From contig NZ_VFTG01000003.1 in NCBI RefSeq assembly GCF_006439355.1, positions 345,690 to 409,689 on the forward strand: a stretch of 64,000 nucleotides of DNA, given 5' to 3'. The notes beneath the pieces are model-generated. The model made no database searches, had not been told where the DNA came from, and saw only the letters and a list, made by a program, of their open reading frames with translations. The position numbers and the translations under genes were made by a program. How positions within the stretch are numbered: the first letter of the stretch is position 1; every line of letters begins with the position of its first letter. Shown here piece after piece: positions 33,376 through 42,885 of the stretch. This stretch comes from Mesorhizobium sp. B4-1-3 (GTDB lineage: Bacteria; Pseudomonadota; Alphaproteobacteria; Rhizobiales; Rhizobiaceae).

Positions 33376-34338
33376 ATGAGCCACACCATCAACCATCTGA
33401 AGAAACTGCGGCTGCAGCGCAGCGAGCTCGCCGTGCCGGGTTCGAGCCCGGAAATGATCGACAAGGCGGCGAACAGCGCCGCCGACTTCGTCTTCCTCGA
33501 CATCGAGGATGCGGTCGCGCCGCCCGACAAGGAACGCGCCCGCAAGAACATCATCCAGGCGCTGAACGACATCGACTGGCGTGCCAAAGGCAAGACCGTA
33601 TCGGTGCGCATCAACGGTCTCGACACCCACTACATGTACCGCGACGTGGTCGATGTCATGGAACAGGCCGGCGACCGGTTGGACACGATCCTGGTGCCGA
33701 AGGTCGGCGTGCCGGCCGACCTCTACATGGTCGAAGCCATGGTCAACCAGATCGAGATGGCCAAGGGCTTCAAGACGCGCGTCGGACTCGAGGCGCTGAT
33801 CGAGACCGCGCTCGGCATGGCCAATGTCGAGGCGATCGCCGCGACGCCCGGCCGGCTGGAGGCGATGCATTTCGGTGTCGCCGACTACGCCGCCAGCAAC
33901 AAGGCGCGCACCGTCAACATCGGCGGCCTCAATCCCGACTATCCCGGCGACCAGTGGCACTTCGCGCTGTCGCGCATGACGGTCGCCTGCCGCGCCTATG
34001 GCCTGCGCGCCATCGACGGACCGTTCGGCGATTTCTCCGACCCGGAAGGCTACACAGCAGCCGCCAGACGCGCCGCGGCGCTCGGCGTCGAAGGCAAATG
34101 GGCGATCCATCCTTCGCAGATCGCCTTGGCCAACGATGTGTTCTCGCCGCCGGAGAAGGAGGTCACGCGCGCCCGCCGCATCCTCGAAGTGCTGAAGGAA
34201 GCGGAAGCGGCCGGCAAGGGCGCGGCAGCGCTCGACGGCAAGATGATCGACGCGGCGTCGGAGCGCATGGCGCGCAACGTGCTGGTGGTGAACGAGGCGA
34301 TCGAACGCGCCGGCCAGGCGCATGGCGCGACGCACTAA
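33376..34338 (+). CDS. mcl: Malyl-CoA lyase (HpcH/HpaI-CitE family)
   Basis: 320-residue aldolase-type lyase that splits L-malyl-CoA into acetyl-CoA and glyoxylate. [17 protein letters not shown] is the substrate phosphate-binding start, [19 protein letters not shown] holds the Mg2+-binding acidic residues, [19 protein letters not shown] a second Glu, and [19 protein letters not shown] is the C-terminal lid typical of malyl-CoA lyases. Lies 10 nt behind sgaA in the same operon, upstream of mtkAB. Citramalyl-CoA or beta-methylmalyl-CoA could be additional substrates, as known in the family. Confidence 0.92.
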   Translation: MSHTINHLKKLRLQRSELAVPGSSPEMIDKAANSAADFVFLDIEDAVAPPDKERARKNIIQALNDIDWRAKGKTVSVRINGLDTHYMYRDVVDVMEQAGDRLDTILVPKVGVPADLYMVEAMVNQIEMAKGFKTRVGLEALIETALGMANVEAIAATPGRLEAMHFGVADYAASNKARTVNIGGLNPDYPGDQWHFALSRMTVACRAYGLRAIDGPFGDFSDPEGYTAAARRAAALGVEGKWAIHPSQIALANDVFSPPEKEVTRARRILEVLKEAEAAGKGAAALDGKMIDAASERMARNVLVVNEAIERAGQAHGATH

Positions 34339-34357
34339 AAATTACCGGGAGGACTTG

Positions 34358-35545
34358 ATGGACATCCACGAATACCAGGCCAAGGAACTGCTTGCCCGCC
34401 ACGGCGTGCATGTGCCGCGCGGTGGGCTGGCCTATAGCCCCGAACAGGCGACCTACCGGGCGCGCGAGATCGGCGGCTCGAAATGGGTGCTGAAGGCGCA
34501 GGTCCATTCCGGCGCCCGCGGCAAGGCCGGCGGGATAAAACTCTGCTCCAATGACGAGGAGATTTCCAACGCGGCGGAAGCCATGCTCGGGCGCAAGCTG
34601 GTGACCCAGCAGACCGGCCCGCGCGGCAAGCTGATCTCGCGCCTCTATCTCGAGGAGGCCGTCGATATCGCGCAGGAGCTCTATCTAGGCTTTGTGCTCG
34701 ACCGCAAGGAAGAGCGCGTCATGATCGTGGCGTCGGCCGCCGGCGGCATGGAGATCGAGGAGATCGCCGAGACGGCGCCGGATTCCATCATCCGCGCCAC
34801 CGTCGATCCGGGGGTCGGCATGCAGCGCTTCCAGGCGCGCGAAATCGCCTTCGGGCTCGGGCTCGAAGACAATTTGATCGGCAAGGCGACCGAAACCATC
34901 CTCGGCTGCTACCGGGTGTTCCGCGACTATGACGCCACGATGCTGGAGATCAATCCGCTGGTGGTGACACGTGACGGCAGCCTCGTCGCGCTCGACGCGA
35001 AAATGTCGTTCGACGAGAACGCGCTGTTTCGCCGTCCGGAAATCTCCGAGCTGCGCGACAAGAGCCAGGAAGACCCGCGCGAGACTTTCGCCAGCGACCG
35101 TGGCCTCTCCTATGTCGGGCTCGACGGCAACATCGGCTGCATCATCAACGGCGCAGGCCTCGCCATGGCGACGATGGACATGATCAAGATCGCCGGCGGC
35201 GAGCCGGCCAATTTCCTCGACATCGGCGGCGGCGCCTCGCCGGAGCGGGTGGCGAAATCCTTCCGCGCCGTGCTCGGCGACAAGAATGTCGAGACCATCC
35301 TGGTCAACATCTTCGCCGGCATCAACCGCTGCGACTGGGTAGCCGAGGGCGTCATCAAGGCGATCCGCGAGGTCGGCGTCGATGTGCCGCTGGTGGTGCG
35401 CCTTTCCGGCACCAAGGTCGAGGAAGGGCGCAGGATCCTGGCCGATTCCGGCGAGGCGGTGATCGTCGCCGACACGCTGGCCGAAGCCGCCGAAAAGGCC
35501 GTCGCCGCCTGGCGTGAAGCCACCAAGAAAAAGAAAGCAGCCTGA
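34358..35545 (+). CDS. mtkA: Malate thiokinase (malate-CoA ligase) beta subunit
   Basis: 395-residue ATP-grasp subunit homologous to succinyl-CoA synthetase beta. [20 protein letters not shown] is the classical start, with GGGAGGACTTG before the ATG at 34358. [15 protein letters not shown] lies in the nucleotide site and [20 protein letters not shown] in the C-terminal ligase domain. With mtkB it converts malate, CoA and ATP to malyl-CoA, the substrate of the upstream lyase. Context with sgaA and mcl distinguishes it from sucC, which normally sits beside mdh and sucAB. Confidence 0.92.
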   Translation: MDIHEYQAKELLARHGVHVPRGGLAYSPEQATYRAREIGGSKWVLKAQVHSGARGKAGGIKLCSNDEEISNAAEAMLGRKLVTQQTGPRGKLISRLYLEEAVDIAQELYLGFVLDRKEERVMIVASAAGGMEIEEIAETAPDSIIRATVDPGVGMQRFQAREIAFGLGLEDNLIGKATETILGCYRVFRDYDATMLEINPLVVTRDGSLVALDAKMSFDENALFRRPEISELRDKSQEDPRETFASDRGLSYVGLDGNIGCIINGAGLAMATMDMIKIAGGEPANFLDIGGGASPERVAKSFRAVLGDKNVETILVNIFAGINRCDWVAEGVIKAIREVGVDVPLVVRLSGTKVEEGRRILADSGEAVIVADTLAEAAEKAVAAWREATKKKKAA

Positions 35546-35558
35546 GGGAGGTCGAGAA

Positions 35559-36458
35559 ATGGCAATCCTGCTCAACCGCAGCACGCGCGTGATCGTGCAA
35601 GGCTTCACCGGCAAGATCGGCAGCTTCCATGCCGAGGACATGAAACGCTACGGAACAAAGCTGGTCGGCGGCGTCACGCCCGGCAAGGGCGGCCAGACGC
35701 ATCTCGGCCTGCCGGTCTTCAACACCGTCAAGGGCGCGGTGCGCGAAACCCGCGCCGAGGCGAGCATCGTCTTCGTGCCGCCGCCCTTTGCCGCCGATTC
35801 GATCATGGAGGCCGCGGACGCCGGCATAAAACTCTGCGTCTGCATCACCGACGGCATCCCCTCGCAGGACATGATGCGGGTCAAGCGCTACATGCGCCGG
35901 TATCGCTTCGAGGACCGCATGCGGCTGGTCGGCCCGAACTGCGCCGGCGTGATTACGCCCGGACAAGCGCTGATGGGCATCATGCCGGGCAGCATTTATC
36001 TCCCCGGACGCGTCGGCATCGTCGGCCGTTCCGGCACGCTGGGCTACGAGGCCGCCTCGCAGATGAAGGCGCTGGGCATCGGCGTGTCGACCAGCGTCGG
36101 CATCGGTGGTGATCCGATCAACGGCTCGTCCTTCAAGGACATCCTGCAGCTCTTCGAGCGCGACGACGACACCGACGCCGTGGTGATGATCGGCGAAATC
36201 GGCGGCCCGCAGGAAGCCGAAGCCGCGATCTGGGCGCGCGACAACATGCGTAAACCCTTGATCGCCTACATCGCCGGCCTGTCCGCCCCGAAAGGCCGCC
36301 GCATGGGGCACGCCGGCGCGATCATCTCCGCCTTCGGCGAGTCGGCGCAGGAAAAGGTCGAGATTCTGAAAGAAGCCGGCGTAGTTATCGTGCCGACCCC
36401 CGCCTCCTTCGGCGAAGTGGTGGCCGACACGCTGGCGCGGACGAAGAAGGCTGCGTAG
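35559..36458 (+). CDS. mtkB: Malate thiokinase (malate-CoA ligase) alpha subunit
   Basis: 299-residue CoA-binding and ligase subunit homologous to succinyl-CoA synthetase alpha. [19 protein letters not shown] is the CoA Rossmann motif, [20 protein letters not shown] follows, and [14 protein letters not shown] carries the His that is phosphorylated during catalysis. ATG at 35559 lies 13 nt after the mtkA stop behind GAGGGAGG. A GC hairpin with a T-rich tail 41 nt after the stop ends the operon. Confidence 0.93.
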   Translation: MAILLNRSTRVIVQGFTGKIGSFHAEDMKRYGTKLVGGVTPGKGGQTHLGLPVFNTVKGAVRETRAEASIVFVPPPFAADSIMEAADAGIKLCVCITDGIPSQDMMRVKRYMRRYRFEDRMRLVGPNCAGVITPGQALMGIMPGSIYLPGRVGIVGRSGTLGYEAASQMKALGIGVSTSVGIGGDPINGSSFKDILQLFERDDDTDAVVMIGEIGGPQEAEAAIWARDNMRKPLIAYIAGLSAPKGRRMGHAGAIISAFGESAQEKVEILKEAGVVIVPTPASFGEVVADTLARTKKAA

Positions 36459-36498
36459 TCGGTCCAGCCCGACAGCTTCGGATTAACTGGGAATACCA

Positions 36499-36532
36499 AG
36501 CGGTGGCGCGGTCGCGCCGCCGCTTTTCGTTT
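36499..36532 (+). terminator. Intrinsic terminator of the sgaA-mcl-mtkAB operon
   Basis: GCGGTGGCGC (36500-36509), a GGTC loop, then GCGCCGCCGC (36514-36523) form a 10-bp stem with one G-T pair, followed by TTTTCGTTT. It stands 41 nt behind the mtkB stop. Confidence 0.75.
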
Positions 36533-36605
36533 GGCAAGCGAGCCCTGCAGCAGCAACGACAACAGTCGCCTGGCAGCGCTAATTCCAAAGCCTTTGGAGA
36601 AGGTT

Positions 36606-36690
36606 TGGTGCGGTCGAGAAGACTCGAACTTCCACGGGTTGCCCCACAGCGACCTCAACGCTGCGCGTCTACCAATTCCGCCACGACCGC
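36606..36690 (-). tRNA. tRNA-Leu (anticodon GAG)
   Basis: Read on the minus strand, the 85-nt gene has acceptor arms GCGGTCG and CGACCGC, a D-loop with AATTGGTAGACGC, an anticodon stem CAGCG/CGCTG around the loop TTGAGGT (anticodon GAG), a long variable arm (TGGGGCAACCCGTGG) as required for a class II tRNA, and a T-loop GTTCGAGTC. The CCA end is encoded. It reads CUC and CUU codons. The region from here to lipB (36691-36924) shows no further gene. Confidence 0.95.
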
Positions 36691-36924
36691 ACGTGGTAGG
36701 AGCCGGAACCGTCCGGCCCGCGGCCTGTAGCAAATCGTTTCCGGCGAAACAAGTGCGCTGAGCGAATATTCGTCGCTGATCTGCGCAACCCTCTACAGGC
36801 CGGCCGCGCACCGCCGGAACTGGACGTTTCGGCCGATTGCCGCCATATAAGCTGGGAAGTATGCCGCCCGAAGGTGAAACGCGATTTGGGATCGCGGTAT
36901 GCATAGCCGATAAACGAACAATCC

Positions 36925-37665
36925 ATGACAGAACGCAGCCAGATCGCGACGTCGTTCCTTCCTCTCCCCGGTTCGGCGCCGGTGGAATGGGTGATCGAAC
37001 CCGGCCTGACCGCCTATCCGGACGCGCTGGCCTTCATGGAGGCGCGCGCCGAGGCGATCCGCAGCGGTGCTGCCGGCGAGATGGTCTGGCTGGTCGAGCA
37101 TCCGCCGCTCTACACTGCCGGAACCAGCGCGCGGATCGAAGACCTGATCGATCCCGACCGCTTTCCGGTCTTTGCCGCGGGCCGCGGCGGCGAATACACC
37201 TATCACGGCCCCGGCCAGCGCGTAGCCTATGTCATGCTCGACCTGAAGCGCCGGCGCGAGGATGTGCGCGCCTTCGTCGCGGCGCTCGAGCAATGGATCA
37301 TCGCCACGCTCGCCGCCTTCAACGTGCGCGGCGAACGCCGCGAGGATCGTGTCGGCGTCTGGGTGGTGCGGCCGGATCGCCCTGCCCTGCCGGACGGCTC
37401 TCCCGCCGAGGACAAGATCGCGGCAATCGGCATCCGGCTGCGGCGCTGGGTGAGCTTCCACGGCATCGCCATCAATGTCGAGCCGGATCTCGCCCATTTC
37501 AGCGGCATCGTGCCCTGCGGCGTCTCGGATCATGGCGTGACCAGCCTCGTCGATCTTGGCCTCCCGGTCACCATGGCCGACCTCGACCTGTCGCTGAAAT
37601 CCGCTTTCGAGGATGTGTTCGGGCCTGCCATTCCGACTGCGGAGCCTGCTCGCAAGGTCGGCTGA
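36925..37665 (+). CDS. lipB: Octanoyltransferase (lipoate biosynthesis)
   Basis: 246-residue enzyme transferring octanoyl groups from acyl carrier protein to lipoyl domains. [40 protein letters not shown], the conserved Lys in [18 protein letters not shown] and the nucleophilic Cys in [17 protein letters not shown] are all present. Length is normal for alphaproteobacteria. Stands alone on the plus strand, with a 141-bp inverted-repeat element directly after it. Confidence 0.94.
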   Translation: MTERSQIATSFLPLPGSAPVEWVIEPGLTAYPDALAFMEARAEAIRSGAAGEMVWLVEHPPLYTAGTSARIEDLIDPDRFPVFAAGRGGEYTYHGPGQRVAYVMLDLKRRREDVRAFVAALEQWIIATLAAFNVRGERREDRVGVWVVRPDRPALPDGSPAEDKIAAIGIRLRRWVSFHGIAINVEPDLAHFSGIVPCGVSDHGVTSLVDLGLPVTMADLDLSLKSAFEDVFGPAIPTAEPARKVG

Positions 37666-37680
37666 ACTGTCACCGGCCCA

Positions 37681-37821
37681 GGGTGTGTTGAGATTCAGGT
37701 CAGGCCGAGTCGAAAATACTGGATTCCGAGAACCGGAGCGGAGCGTACTTAAGTACGTGAGCACCGGAAGCGCAGGAAGCCGGCGTTTGCAGGCCGGCCT
37801 CACTGAATATCAGCACACCCT
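37681..37821. repeat. Long palindromic element A
   Basis: 141 bp with terminal arms AGGGTGTG and CACACCCT, inner arms TGAgATTCAG/CTGAATATCA and a central CGTACTTAAGTACG. The core, GAGAACCGGAGCGGAGCGTA, then TTAAGTACGTGAG and ACCGGAAGCGCAG, recurs almost identically in element B at 39453. The right terminus (CCCTA on plus) supplies the first bases of the TAG stop of the minus-strand protease gene. Confidence 0.8.
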
Positions 37822-39070
37822 ACATCAGTTGCGCGGAGGCCCACAGCATGCCGTAGCCATGAATGGCAAAGACGGCGAGCAGCGCGCCGGCCATGGCCAG
37901 CCGGTCGAAGGTCTTGATCGGCTTCAGCTCGTGACGCGGCTTCACGCCGCTGCCCACGGTGATTAGGCTCAGGATCGCGAAGACCGCGCCGGCAATCAGC
38001 AGGAAGCTCGGCGAGAAACCGGCCCGCCAGCCGAGCGCCAGAAGCGCCGACAAGAGCAGGAAGGACGCCAGCGCAAGTGCGACCGGTCCCGGGCAGATCT
38101 GGCGCAGCACCTGGCCGCCGTCGAATTTCCACACCGGCACCAGATTGGCGATGTTGAACAGCGACGCGCAGCCGGCAAGGGTGGCCAAAAGCATGGCCGC
38201 CAGGCGATGGCCTTCGCCGTCGGCGAAGCCGCTGGCGGCGATCAGCACCGGCACCAGGAAAGCGGAGAAGCCGGCGCCCATCAGCGCCACGAACGCCACC
38301 TCGAAGCGGCTGTCATAGGGCCTGCCGCCGATGGCAATGCCGCCAAGCAGCGGGATGAAGATCATCCGCGCCCGGCGATGCCCGTTCAGCCGGAAGGCGG
38401 CCATATGGCCGAGCTCGTGCAGGGCGACCACGGAGGTCAGGATCGCCGCCAGCGCGAAACCGCCGATATTGAGGCCGAAGAATGGCCACAGGATCAGGGC
38501 CGAAAGCACGGCAAAGCCGATCTGGCTGAGCGGATGCTCGAACCAGCCGCCCCTGCGATAGGTGCCAGTCACCGCCCAGACGTCGAGCTTCCGCAATTCG
38601 CGGCGCATGGCAAAGAAGCGGAAGATCAGGAAGGCAACGCCGCGATAGCGGTCGGTCTGGGTAAGCGTGACCCGCGTGCCATCTCCCTCCGGCACGAGCT
38701 CGGCGGTCTCACGATAGTGCGCCCAAAACGAGGGATCGAGCGCCGTGTCCTCGATGACGGTCATCGAGAAGCGGCTGCCCCCGCTGACGTCCTCGAACCG
38801 CGCCTTGCGCTCGATCGGCCGGCCGTCCCGACCGTCCCAGGAGAGCCTGATCAGCGCCGTCCGCTCGCCGTCCAGGGGCTCGGCGGAAAGGATTTCGCCG
38901 GACCAGCCGGCATCGCCGCCGAGCGGCCACAGCGCCTGCCAGAGGCGATTGCGGTCGGCATTTATCACGCGGCTCACCGTCGCCGTGCGCAGCCCGAGCG
39001 GTACGGTGATCAAAAGGAAGATCAGTCCGAGATTGCCGGCCACGAGGGTGACCGTGACGAAGACCGACAC
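37820..39070 (-). CDS. SRPBCC domain-M50 (site-2) metalloprotease fusion membrane protein
   Basis: 416 residues. After one N-terminal membrane segment (1-28), residues ~30-145 form an SRPBCC/polyketide-cyclase-like domain (ATVSRVINADRNRLWQALW; GTRVTLTQTDRYRGV). Residues ~180-410 are hydrophobic and hold VALHELGHMAAF (His218, Glu219, His222), the zinc motif of site-2 proteases, and NLVPVWKFDGGQVL with Asp317, the third ligand region usually written NPxDG. It is probably an intramembrane or membrane-bound zinc protease with a lipid- or ligand-binding front domain. Substrate unknown. Stop lies in repeat element A; the upstream neighbour is the small SOS-type ORF. Confidence 0.72.
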   Translation of the reverse strand: MSVFVTVTLVAGNLGLIFLLITVPLGLRTATVSRVINADRNRLWQALWPLGGDAGWSGEILSAEPLDGERTALIRLSWDGRDGRPIERKARFEDVSGGSRFSMTVIEDTALDPSFWAHYRETAELVPEGDGTRVTLTQTDRYRGVAFLIFRFFAMRRELRKLDVWAVTGTYRRGGWFEHPLSQIGFAVLSALILWPFFGLNIGGFALAAILTSVVALHELGHMAAFRLNGHRRARMIFIPLLGGIAIGGRPYDSRFEVAFVALMGAGFSAFLVPVLIAASGFADGEGHRLAAMLLATLAGCASLFNIANLVPVWKFDGGQVLRQICPGPVALALASFLLLSALLALGWRAGFSPSFLLIAGAVFAILSLITVGSGVKPRHELKPIKTFDRLAMAGALLAVFAIHGYGMLWASAQLM

Positions 39071-39170
39071 TTGCCTCGGCTCCCCTGTCTGGGCTCCTGT
39101 CTAGAGGGGGCACCCTACGTGGGCGCGGCCAAGAAAGACTTAACAACAATGGGCGGGTTCTTGCCCGTCA

Positions 39171-39188
39171 GGCGGGCCCTTGCCCGCC
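39171..39188 (-). terminator. Hairpin behind the small ORF
   Basis: GGCGGGC-CCTT-GCCCGCC is a perfect 7-bp stem with a 4-nt loop, 27 nt beyond the stop of the 28-codon ORF when read on the minus strand; a second weaker GC hairpin follows (39151-39168). No T run is present, so efficiency is uncertain. Confidence 0.35.
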
Positions 39189-39215
39189 CGGAGAAGCGGC
39201 GGCGAGGCCGCCCGA

Positions 39216-39302
39216 TCACATGGCGCCGATCCAGATCGCCATGGAAACGAGAAAGGTGCTCATGCAAACCAGCGAGACGACATCCTGAACCAGATCAGAC
39301 AT
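39216..39302 (-). CDS. 28-residue single-pass membrane protein, probably SOS-regulated
   Basis: ORF too short for ordinary gene calling. Protein begins MSDLVQDVVSLVC and ends IWIGAM. Residues ~8-28 form one uninterrupted hydrophobic helix, and the short N-terminus has two Asp and no positive charge. GGAGAG (plus-strand 39307-39312) stands 4 nt before the ATG. Upstream lie TTGACA and three GTTC words in LexA-box spacing. Size, topology and control resemble Caulobacter SidA, a 29-residue SOS-induced inner-membrane division inhibitor; sequence homology to SidA was not tested and the function is inference. The ORF is followed by a GC hairpin and is likely monocistronic. Confidence 0.7.
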   Translation of the reverse strand: MSDLVQDVVSLVCMSTFLVSMAIWIGAM

Positions 39303-39323
39303 AACTCTCTCCGTTGTTGGTAT

Positions 39324-39358
39324 GTTCGGAATTTGTTCTAATTTTGTTCGAATGTCAA
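39324..39358 (-). promoter_or_regulatory. Triple LexA box within a sigma-70-type promoter
   Basis: On the plus strand GTTC occurs at 39324-39327, 39335-39338 and 39346-39349, each separated by exactly 7 nt, making two overlapping GTTC-N7-GTTC boxes, the alphaproteobacterial LexA site. On the minus strand TTGACA lies at 39358-39353, so the boxes fill the -35 to +1 region, with a weak AT-rich -10 (CAAATT) 17 nt on. LexA bound here should block transcription of the 28-codon ORF until DNA damage. Confidence 0.75.
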
Positions 39359-39452
39359 CGACCGCAAATGGCCCGTCGGAACGAATCCTTGCGACGCGTT
39401 TGGGCAGGGTTAAGGAAGGGTTGACGGCGGATTGGGCTCGTTGCGCAGAGGC

Positions 39453-39595
39453 AGGGCAAGCCGAGATTCGGATCAGGCTGAGTCGAGGACGGTAGGTTCC
39501 GAGAACCGGAACGGAGCGTACTTAAAGTACGTGAGTACCGGAAGCGCAGAACCTGCCGTCCGCAGGCCAGCCTCATCCGAATATCGGCTTGCCCT
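39453..39595. repeat. Long palindromic element B
   Basis: 143 bp with long terminal arms AGGGCAAGCCGAgATTCGGAT and ATCCGAATATCGGCTTGCCCT and a core nearly identical to element A (GAGAACCGGAACGGAGCGTA, TTAAAGTACGTGAG, ACCGGAAGCGCAG). Its right end overlaps the TAG stop of lolD, as element A does with the protease gene. The 150 nt between this element and the small ORF's promoter contain nothing else recognisable. Confidence 0.8.
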
Positions 39596-40277
39596 ACAGC
39601 GGCACCACCTTGCCTTCAGCCAGCGTCACCCGCCGGTCCATGCGCCCGGCCAGCTCATGGTTGTGGGTAGCGATCAGCGCCGCCAGCCCCGACTGCCTGA
39701 CCAGCGCCTCCAGCGCGTCGAACACATAGGAGGCGGTCGTTGGATCGAGATTGCCGGTCGGCTCGTCGGCCAGGAGCACCAGCGGCGCATTGGCGACGGC
39801 GCGGGCAATCGCGACACGCTGCTGCTCGCCGCCGGAAAGCTCGGCCGGCCGGTGCTGCGCGCGCTTGCCGATCTGCATGTAGTCGAGAAGCTGCGCCGCG
39901 CGCTCGGATGCTTCCTTGGGAGGAAGCCCCTTGATCAGCTGCGGCATCATGATGTTTTCGAGCGCCGAGAACTCCGGCAGCAAATGATGGAACTGATAGA
40001 CGAAGCCGACATCGTTGCGACGGATCGCCGTGCGCTCCTCGTCCGATAGCCGCCCGCAGGCACGGCCGGCGAGGATCACGTCGCCCGCATCGGGCCGCTC
40101 CAGGAGGCCGGCTGTGTGCAAAAGAGTGGACTTGCCGGTGCCCGACGGCGCCACCAGCGCCACCATCTCGCCGCGCCTGAGCGAAAAGTCGGCGCCGTTC
40201 AGAATGGTGAGCTTGCGCGGCCCCTGGACATAGTGCCGCTCGACGCCCTTCAACTCGATAATGGCCTCGGCCATCAT
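39594..40277 (-). CDS. lolD: Lipoprotein-releasing ABC transporter ATP-binding protein
   Basis: 227 residues. Walker [18 protein letters not shown], signature [19 protein letters not shown], Walker [12 protein letters not shown] and the switch His in [10 protein letters not shown] mark the LolD/MacB-type ATPase. With LolC it extracts lipoproteins from the inner membrane for transfer to LolA. Starts 4 nt inside the end of the permease gene. Stop codon lies in repeat element B. Confidence 0.92.
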   Translation of the reverse strand: MMAEAIIELKGVERHYVQGPRKLTILNGADFSLRRGEMVALVAPSGTGKSTLLHTAGLLERPDAGDVILAGRACGRLSDEERTAIRRNDVGFVYQFHHLLPEFSALENIMMPQLIKGLPPKEASERAAQLLDYMQIGKRAQHRPAELSGGEQQRVAIARAVANAPLVLLADEPTGNLDPTTASYVFDALEALVRQSGLAALIATHNHELAGRMDRRVTLAEGKVVPL

Positions 40278-41560
40278 TCGTACCTCAAGGCTTCGACGGG
40301 ATCGAGCCGGGCGGCCCGCCAGGCCGGGAACACCGTCGCGAGGAACGACAGAGCCAGCGCCATGATGACGACATAGGTCGTCTCGCGCGGGTCCATCTTC
40401 GCCGGCAGCTGGCTGAGGAAATAGAGCTCGGGGTTGAACAGAATCCTGCCGGTCATCCAGGAGAAGAACTGGCGGATCGATTCGATGTTGATGCAGATGA
40501 CGACGCCGAGCAGCACGCCGGCGATGGTGCCGGTGACGCCGATCGCCGCCCCCGTCATCAGGAAGATACGCAGGATCGCGCCGCGCGAGGCGCCCATCGT
40601 GCGCAGGATGGCGATGTCGTGGCCCTTGTCCTTCACCAGCATGATGAGGCCGGAAATGATGTTGAGCGCCGCCACCAGTACGATCAGCGTCAGGATCATG
40701 AACATGACGTTGCGCTCGACCTGCAGCGCCGAGAAGAAGGTCTCGTTGCGCTGGCGCCAGTCGACGAGATCGACCGGCCGCTGCGCCGCCTGCTCGACCA
40801 GCGGCTTCAGCGCGTCGACATTGTCGGGATTGTCGACATAGATCTCGATGGTCTGCGCGCGACCGTCCATATTGAAATAGAGCTGCGCTTCCGAAAACGG
40901 CATATAGACGATCGAGCTGTCATATTCCGACATGCCGACCTCGAAGATCGCCGCCACTTTGTACCCCTTCATGCGTGGCGTGGTGCCGAGCGGCGTCACG
41001 TCGCCGTCCGGCGAGATCAGCGTGATGGTGTCGCCGAGCCCCAGCCCGAGGCTTTCGGCCATGCGCTTGCCGATCGCCACACCCTCGCCGGTGTCGAAAC
41101 CGTCAAGCGTGCCCTGCTTGATGTTGCTGGCGACGATCGAAATCTTGCCGAGGTCCTCGCCGCGGATGCCGCGCACCAAGGCGCCCGTGCCGCCGCCGAC
41201 ATTGCCTTGCGCCAGCACCTGGCCGTCGATCAGCGGAATAGCGTATTTGACGCCCGCGACGCCGTTGATCCTGCTCGCGACCTGGGCGTAGTCCTCCAGT
41301 GGCGAATCGAGCGGCTGCACGATGAGGTGGCCGTTGACGCCGAGGATGCGGGTGAGCAACTCGGCGCGGAACCCGTTCATCACGGCCATGACGACGATCA
41401 GCGTCGCGACGCCCAGCATGATGCCGAGAAAGGAGATCGAGGCGATGACCGAGATCACCGTCTCCTTGCGGCGCGAGCGCAGATAGCGCCACGCCACCAT
41501 GCGCTCGAAGCCAGAGAAAGCGCCCGCCGCTGATCTGGCCGCTGCCACCGCCTCGCTCAT
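40274..41560 (-). CDS. lolC: Lipoprotein-releasing ABC transporter permease
   Basis: 428-residue FtsX-family permease of the LolC/LolE type: cytoplasmic [22 protein letters not shown], a first membrane segment, a large periplasmic domain (~residues 55-275), then three segments with [20 protein letters not shown] in the coupling loop. Alphaproteobacteria usually have a single such permease acting as a homodimer with LolD. ATG at 41560 overlaps the proS stop in ATGA. Confidence 0.9.
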   Translation of the reverse strand: MSEAVAAARSAAGAFSGFERMVAWRYLRSRRKETVISVIASISFLGIMLGVATLIVVMAVMNGFRAELLTRILGVNGHLIVQPLDSPLEDYAQVASRINGVAGVKYAIPLIDGQVLAQGNVGGGTGALVRGIRGEDLGKISIVASNIKQGTLDGFDTGEGVAIGKRMAESLGLGLGDTITLISPDGDVTPLGTTPRMKGYKVAAIFEVGMSEYDSSIVYMPFSEAQLYFNMDGRAQTIEIYVDNPDNVDALKPLVEQAAQRPVDLVDWRQRNETFFSALQVERNVMFMILTLIVLVAALNIISGLIMLVKDKGHDIAILRTMGASRGAILRIFLMTGAAIGVTGTIAGVLLGVVICINIESIRQFFSWMTGRILFNPELYFLSQLPAKMDPRETTYVVIMALALSFLATVFPAWRAARLDPVEALRYE

Positions 41561-42885
41561 GCGGCGATACCCAGCCGCTTCTTGGCCTCGGCGATCGGCA
41601 GCGTCGTGCGCTCGCCCGATTTGCGGTTCTTGATCTCGACCTCGCCGGCGGCCACGCCGCGCGGACCGACGATCACCTGCCAAGGCAGGCCGATCAGATC
41701 GGCGGTGGCGAATTTGCCGCCGGGACGCTGGTCGGTGTCGTCATAGAGCACGTCCTTGCCGGCTGCGTTGAGCGCCGCATAGAGCTCGGCGCAGACGCGG
41801 TCGCATTCGCCGTCGCCGACCTTCATGTTGATCAGGCCGATATCGAAAGGCGCCACCGCTTCCGGCCAGATGATGCCGTTCTCGTCATGGCTCGCCTCGA
41901 TGATTGCCGCGACCAGGCGCGACGGGCCGATGCCGTAGGAGCCGCCGGATGCATAATGGTCCTTGCCGTCGGGACCGGTCACCTTGGCGTTCATCGGCTT
42001 GGAGTACTTCTCGCCGAAATGGAAGATATGGCCGACTTCGATGCCGCGAGCCGAGAGCCGGTCGCCTTCGGCGACTTTCTCCCAGGCCGCTTCGTCATGC
42101 ATTTCGTCGGTGGCGGCGTAAGGCGTCGTCCACGTCTTCACGATGTCGCCGATTTCGGCATCGTTGGAGAAGTTGGTGTCCGCGCCCGGCACGTCGAGCG
42201 TAAGATAGGCGCGGTCGCAGAACACCTGGCTCTCGCCGGTTTCGGCCAGGATGATGAACTCATGGCTGAGATCGCCACCGATCGGACCGGTGTCGGCGCG
42301 CATTGGAATGGCCTGCAGGCCCATGCGCGTGAACGTCCTGAGATAGGAGACGAACATGCGATTGTAGGCGGCCTTCGCGCCCTCGAAATCGAGATCGAAG
42401 GAATAGGCGTCCTTCATCAGGAATTCGCGTGAGCGCATGACGCCGAAGCGTGGACGCACCTCGTCGCGGAACTTCCACTGGATGTGGTAGAGGTTGAGCG
42501 GCAGGTCCTTGTAGGACTTGACGTAAGCGCGGAAGATCTCGGTGACCATCTCTTCGTTGGTCGGGCCATAGAGCATGTCGCGGTCCTGGCGGTCCTTGAT
42601 ACGCAGCATCTCCTTGCCGTAGTCGTTGTAACGGCCGCTCTCGCGCCACAGATCCGCCGACTGGATGGTGGGCATCAGGATTTCCAGCGCGCCGGCGCGG
42701 TTCTGCTCCTCGCGGATGATCTGGCAGACCTTGTCCAGCACGCGTTTGCCCAATGGCAGCCACGAGAAGCTGCCCTGCCCCTGCTGGCGGATCATGCCGG
42801 CGCGCAGCATCAGCCGGTGCGAGACGATCTCGGCCTCGCGGGGATTTTCTTTGAGAATGGGCAGGAAGTAGCGCGACAAACGCAT
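41557..42885 (-). CDS. proS: Prolyl-tRNA synthetase (short alphaproteobacterial form)
   Basis: 442-residue class II aminoacyl-tRNA synthetase. [20 protein letters not shown] is the start, [21 protein letters not shown] is motif 1 region, [25 protein letters not shown] motif 2, and [16 protein letters not shown] motif 3; a C-terminal anticodon-binding domain follows. It lacks the editing insertion found in E. coli ProS, as usual for this lineage. First gene of a proS-lolC-lolD transcription unit. Confidence 0.95.
   Translation of the reverse strand: MRLSRYFLPILKENPREAEIVSHRLMLRAGMIRQQGQGSFSWLPLGKRVLDKVCQIIREEQNRAGALEILMPTIQSADLWRESGRYNDYGKEMLRIKDRQDRDMLYGPTNEEMVTEIFRAYVKSYKDLPLNLYHIQWKFRDEVRPRFGVMRSREFLMKDAYSFDLDFEGAKAAYNRMFVSYLRTFTRMGLQAIPMRADTGPIGGDLSHEFIILAETGESQVFCDRAYLTLDVPGADTNFSNDAEIGDIVKTWTTPYAATDEMHDEAAWEKVAEGDRLSARGIEVGHIFHFGEKYSKPMNAKVTGPDGKDHYASGGSYGIGPSRLVAAIIEASHDENGIIWPEAVAPFDIGLINMKVGDGECDRVCAELYAALNAAGKDVLYDDTDQRPGGKFATADLIGLPWQVIVGPRGVAAGEVEIKNRKSGERTTLPIAEAKKRLGIAA

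Noticed and set aside
34358..36458. Reading the two ligase genes as succinyl-CoA synthetase sucCD
   Set aside because: They follow sgaA and malyl-CoA lyase in one operon, the signature of malate thiokinase; sucCD normally lies with mdh and sucAB.
36503..36761. Short plus-strand frames over the tRNA-Leu gene
   Set aside because: They run through the terminator hairpin and the tRNA and have no start signals.
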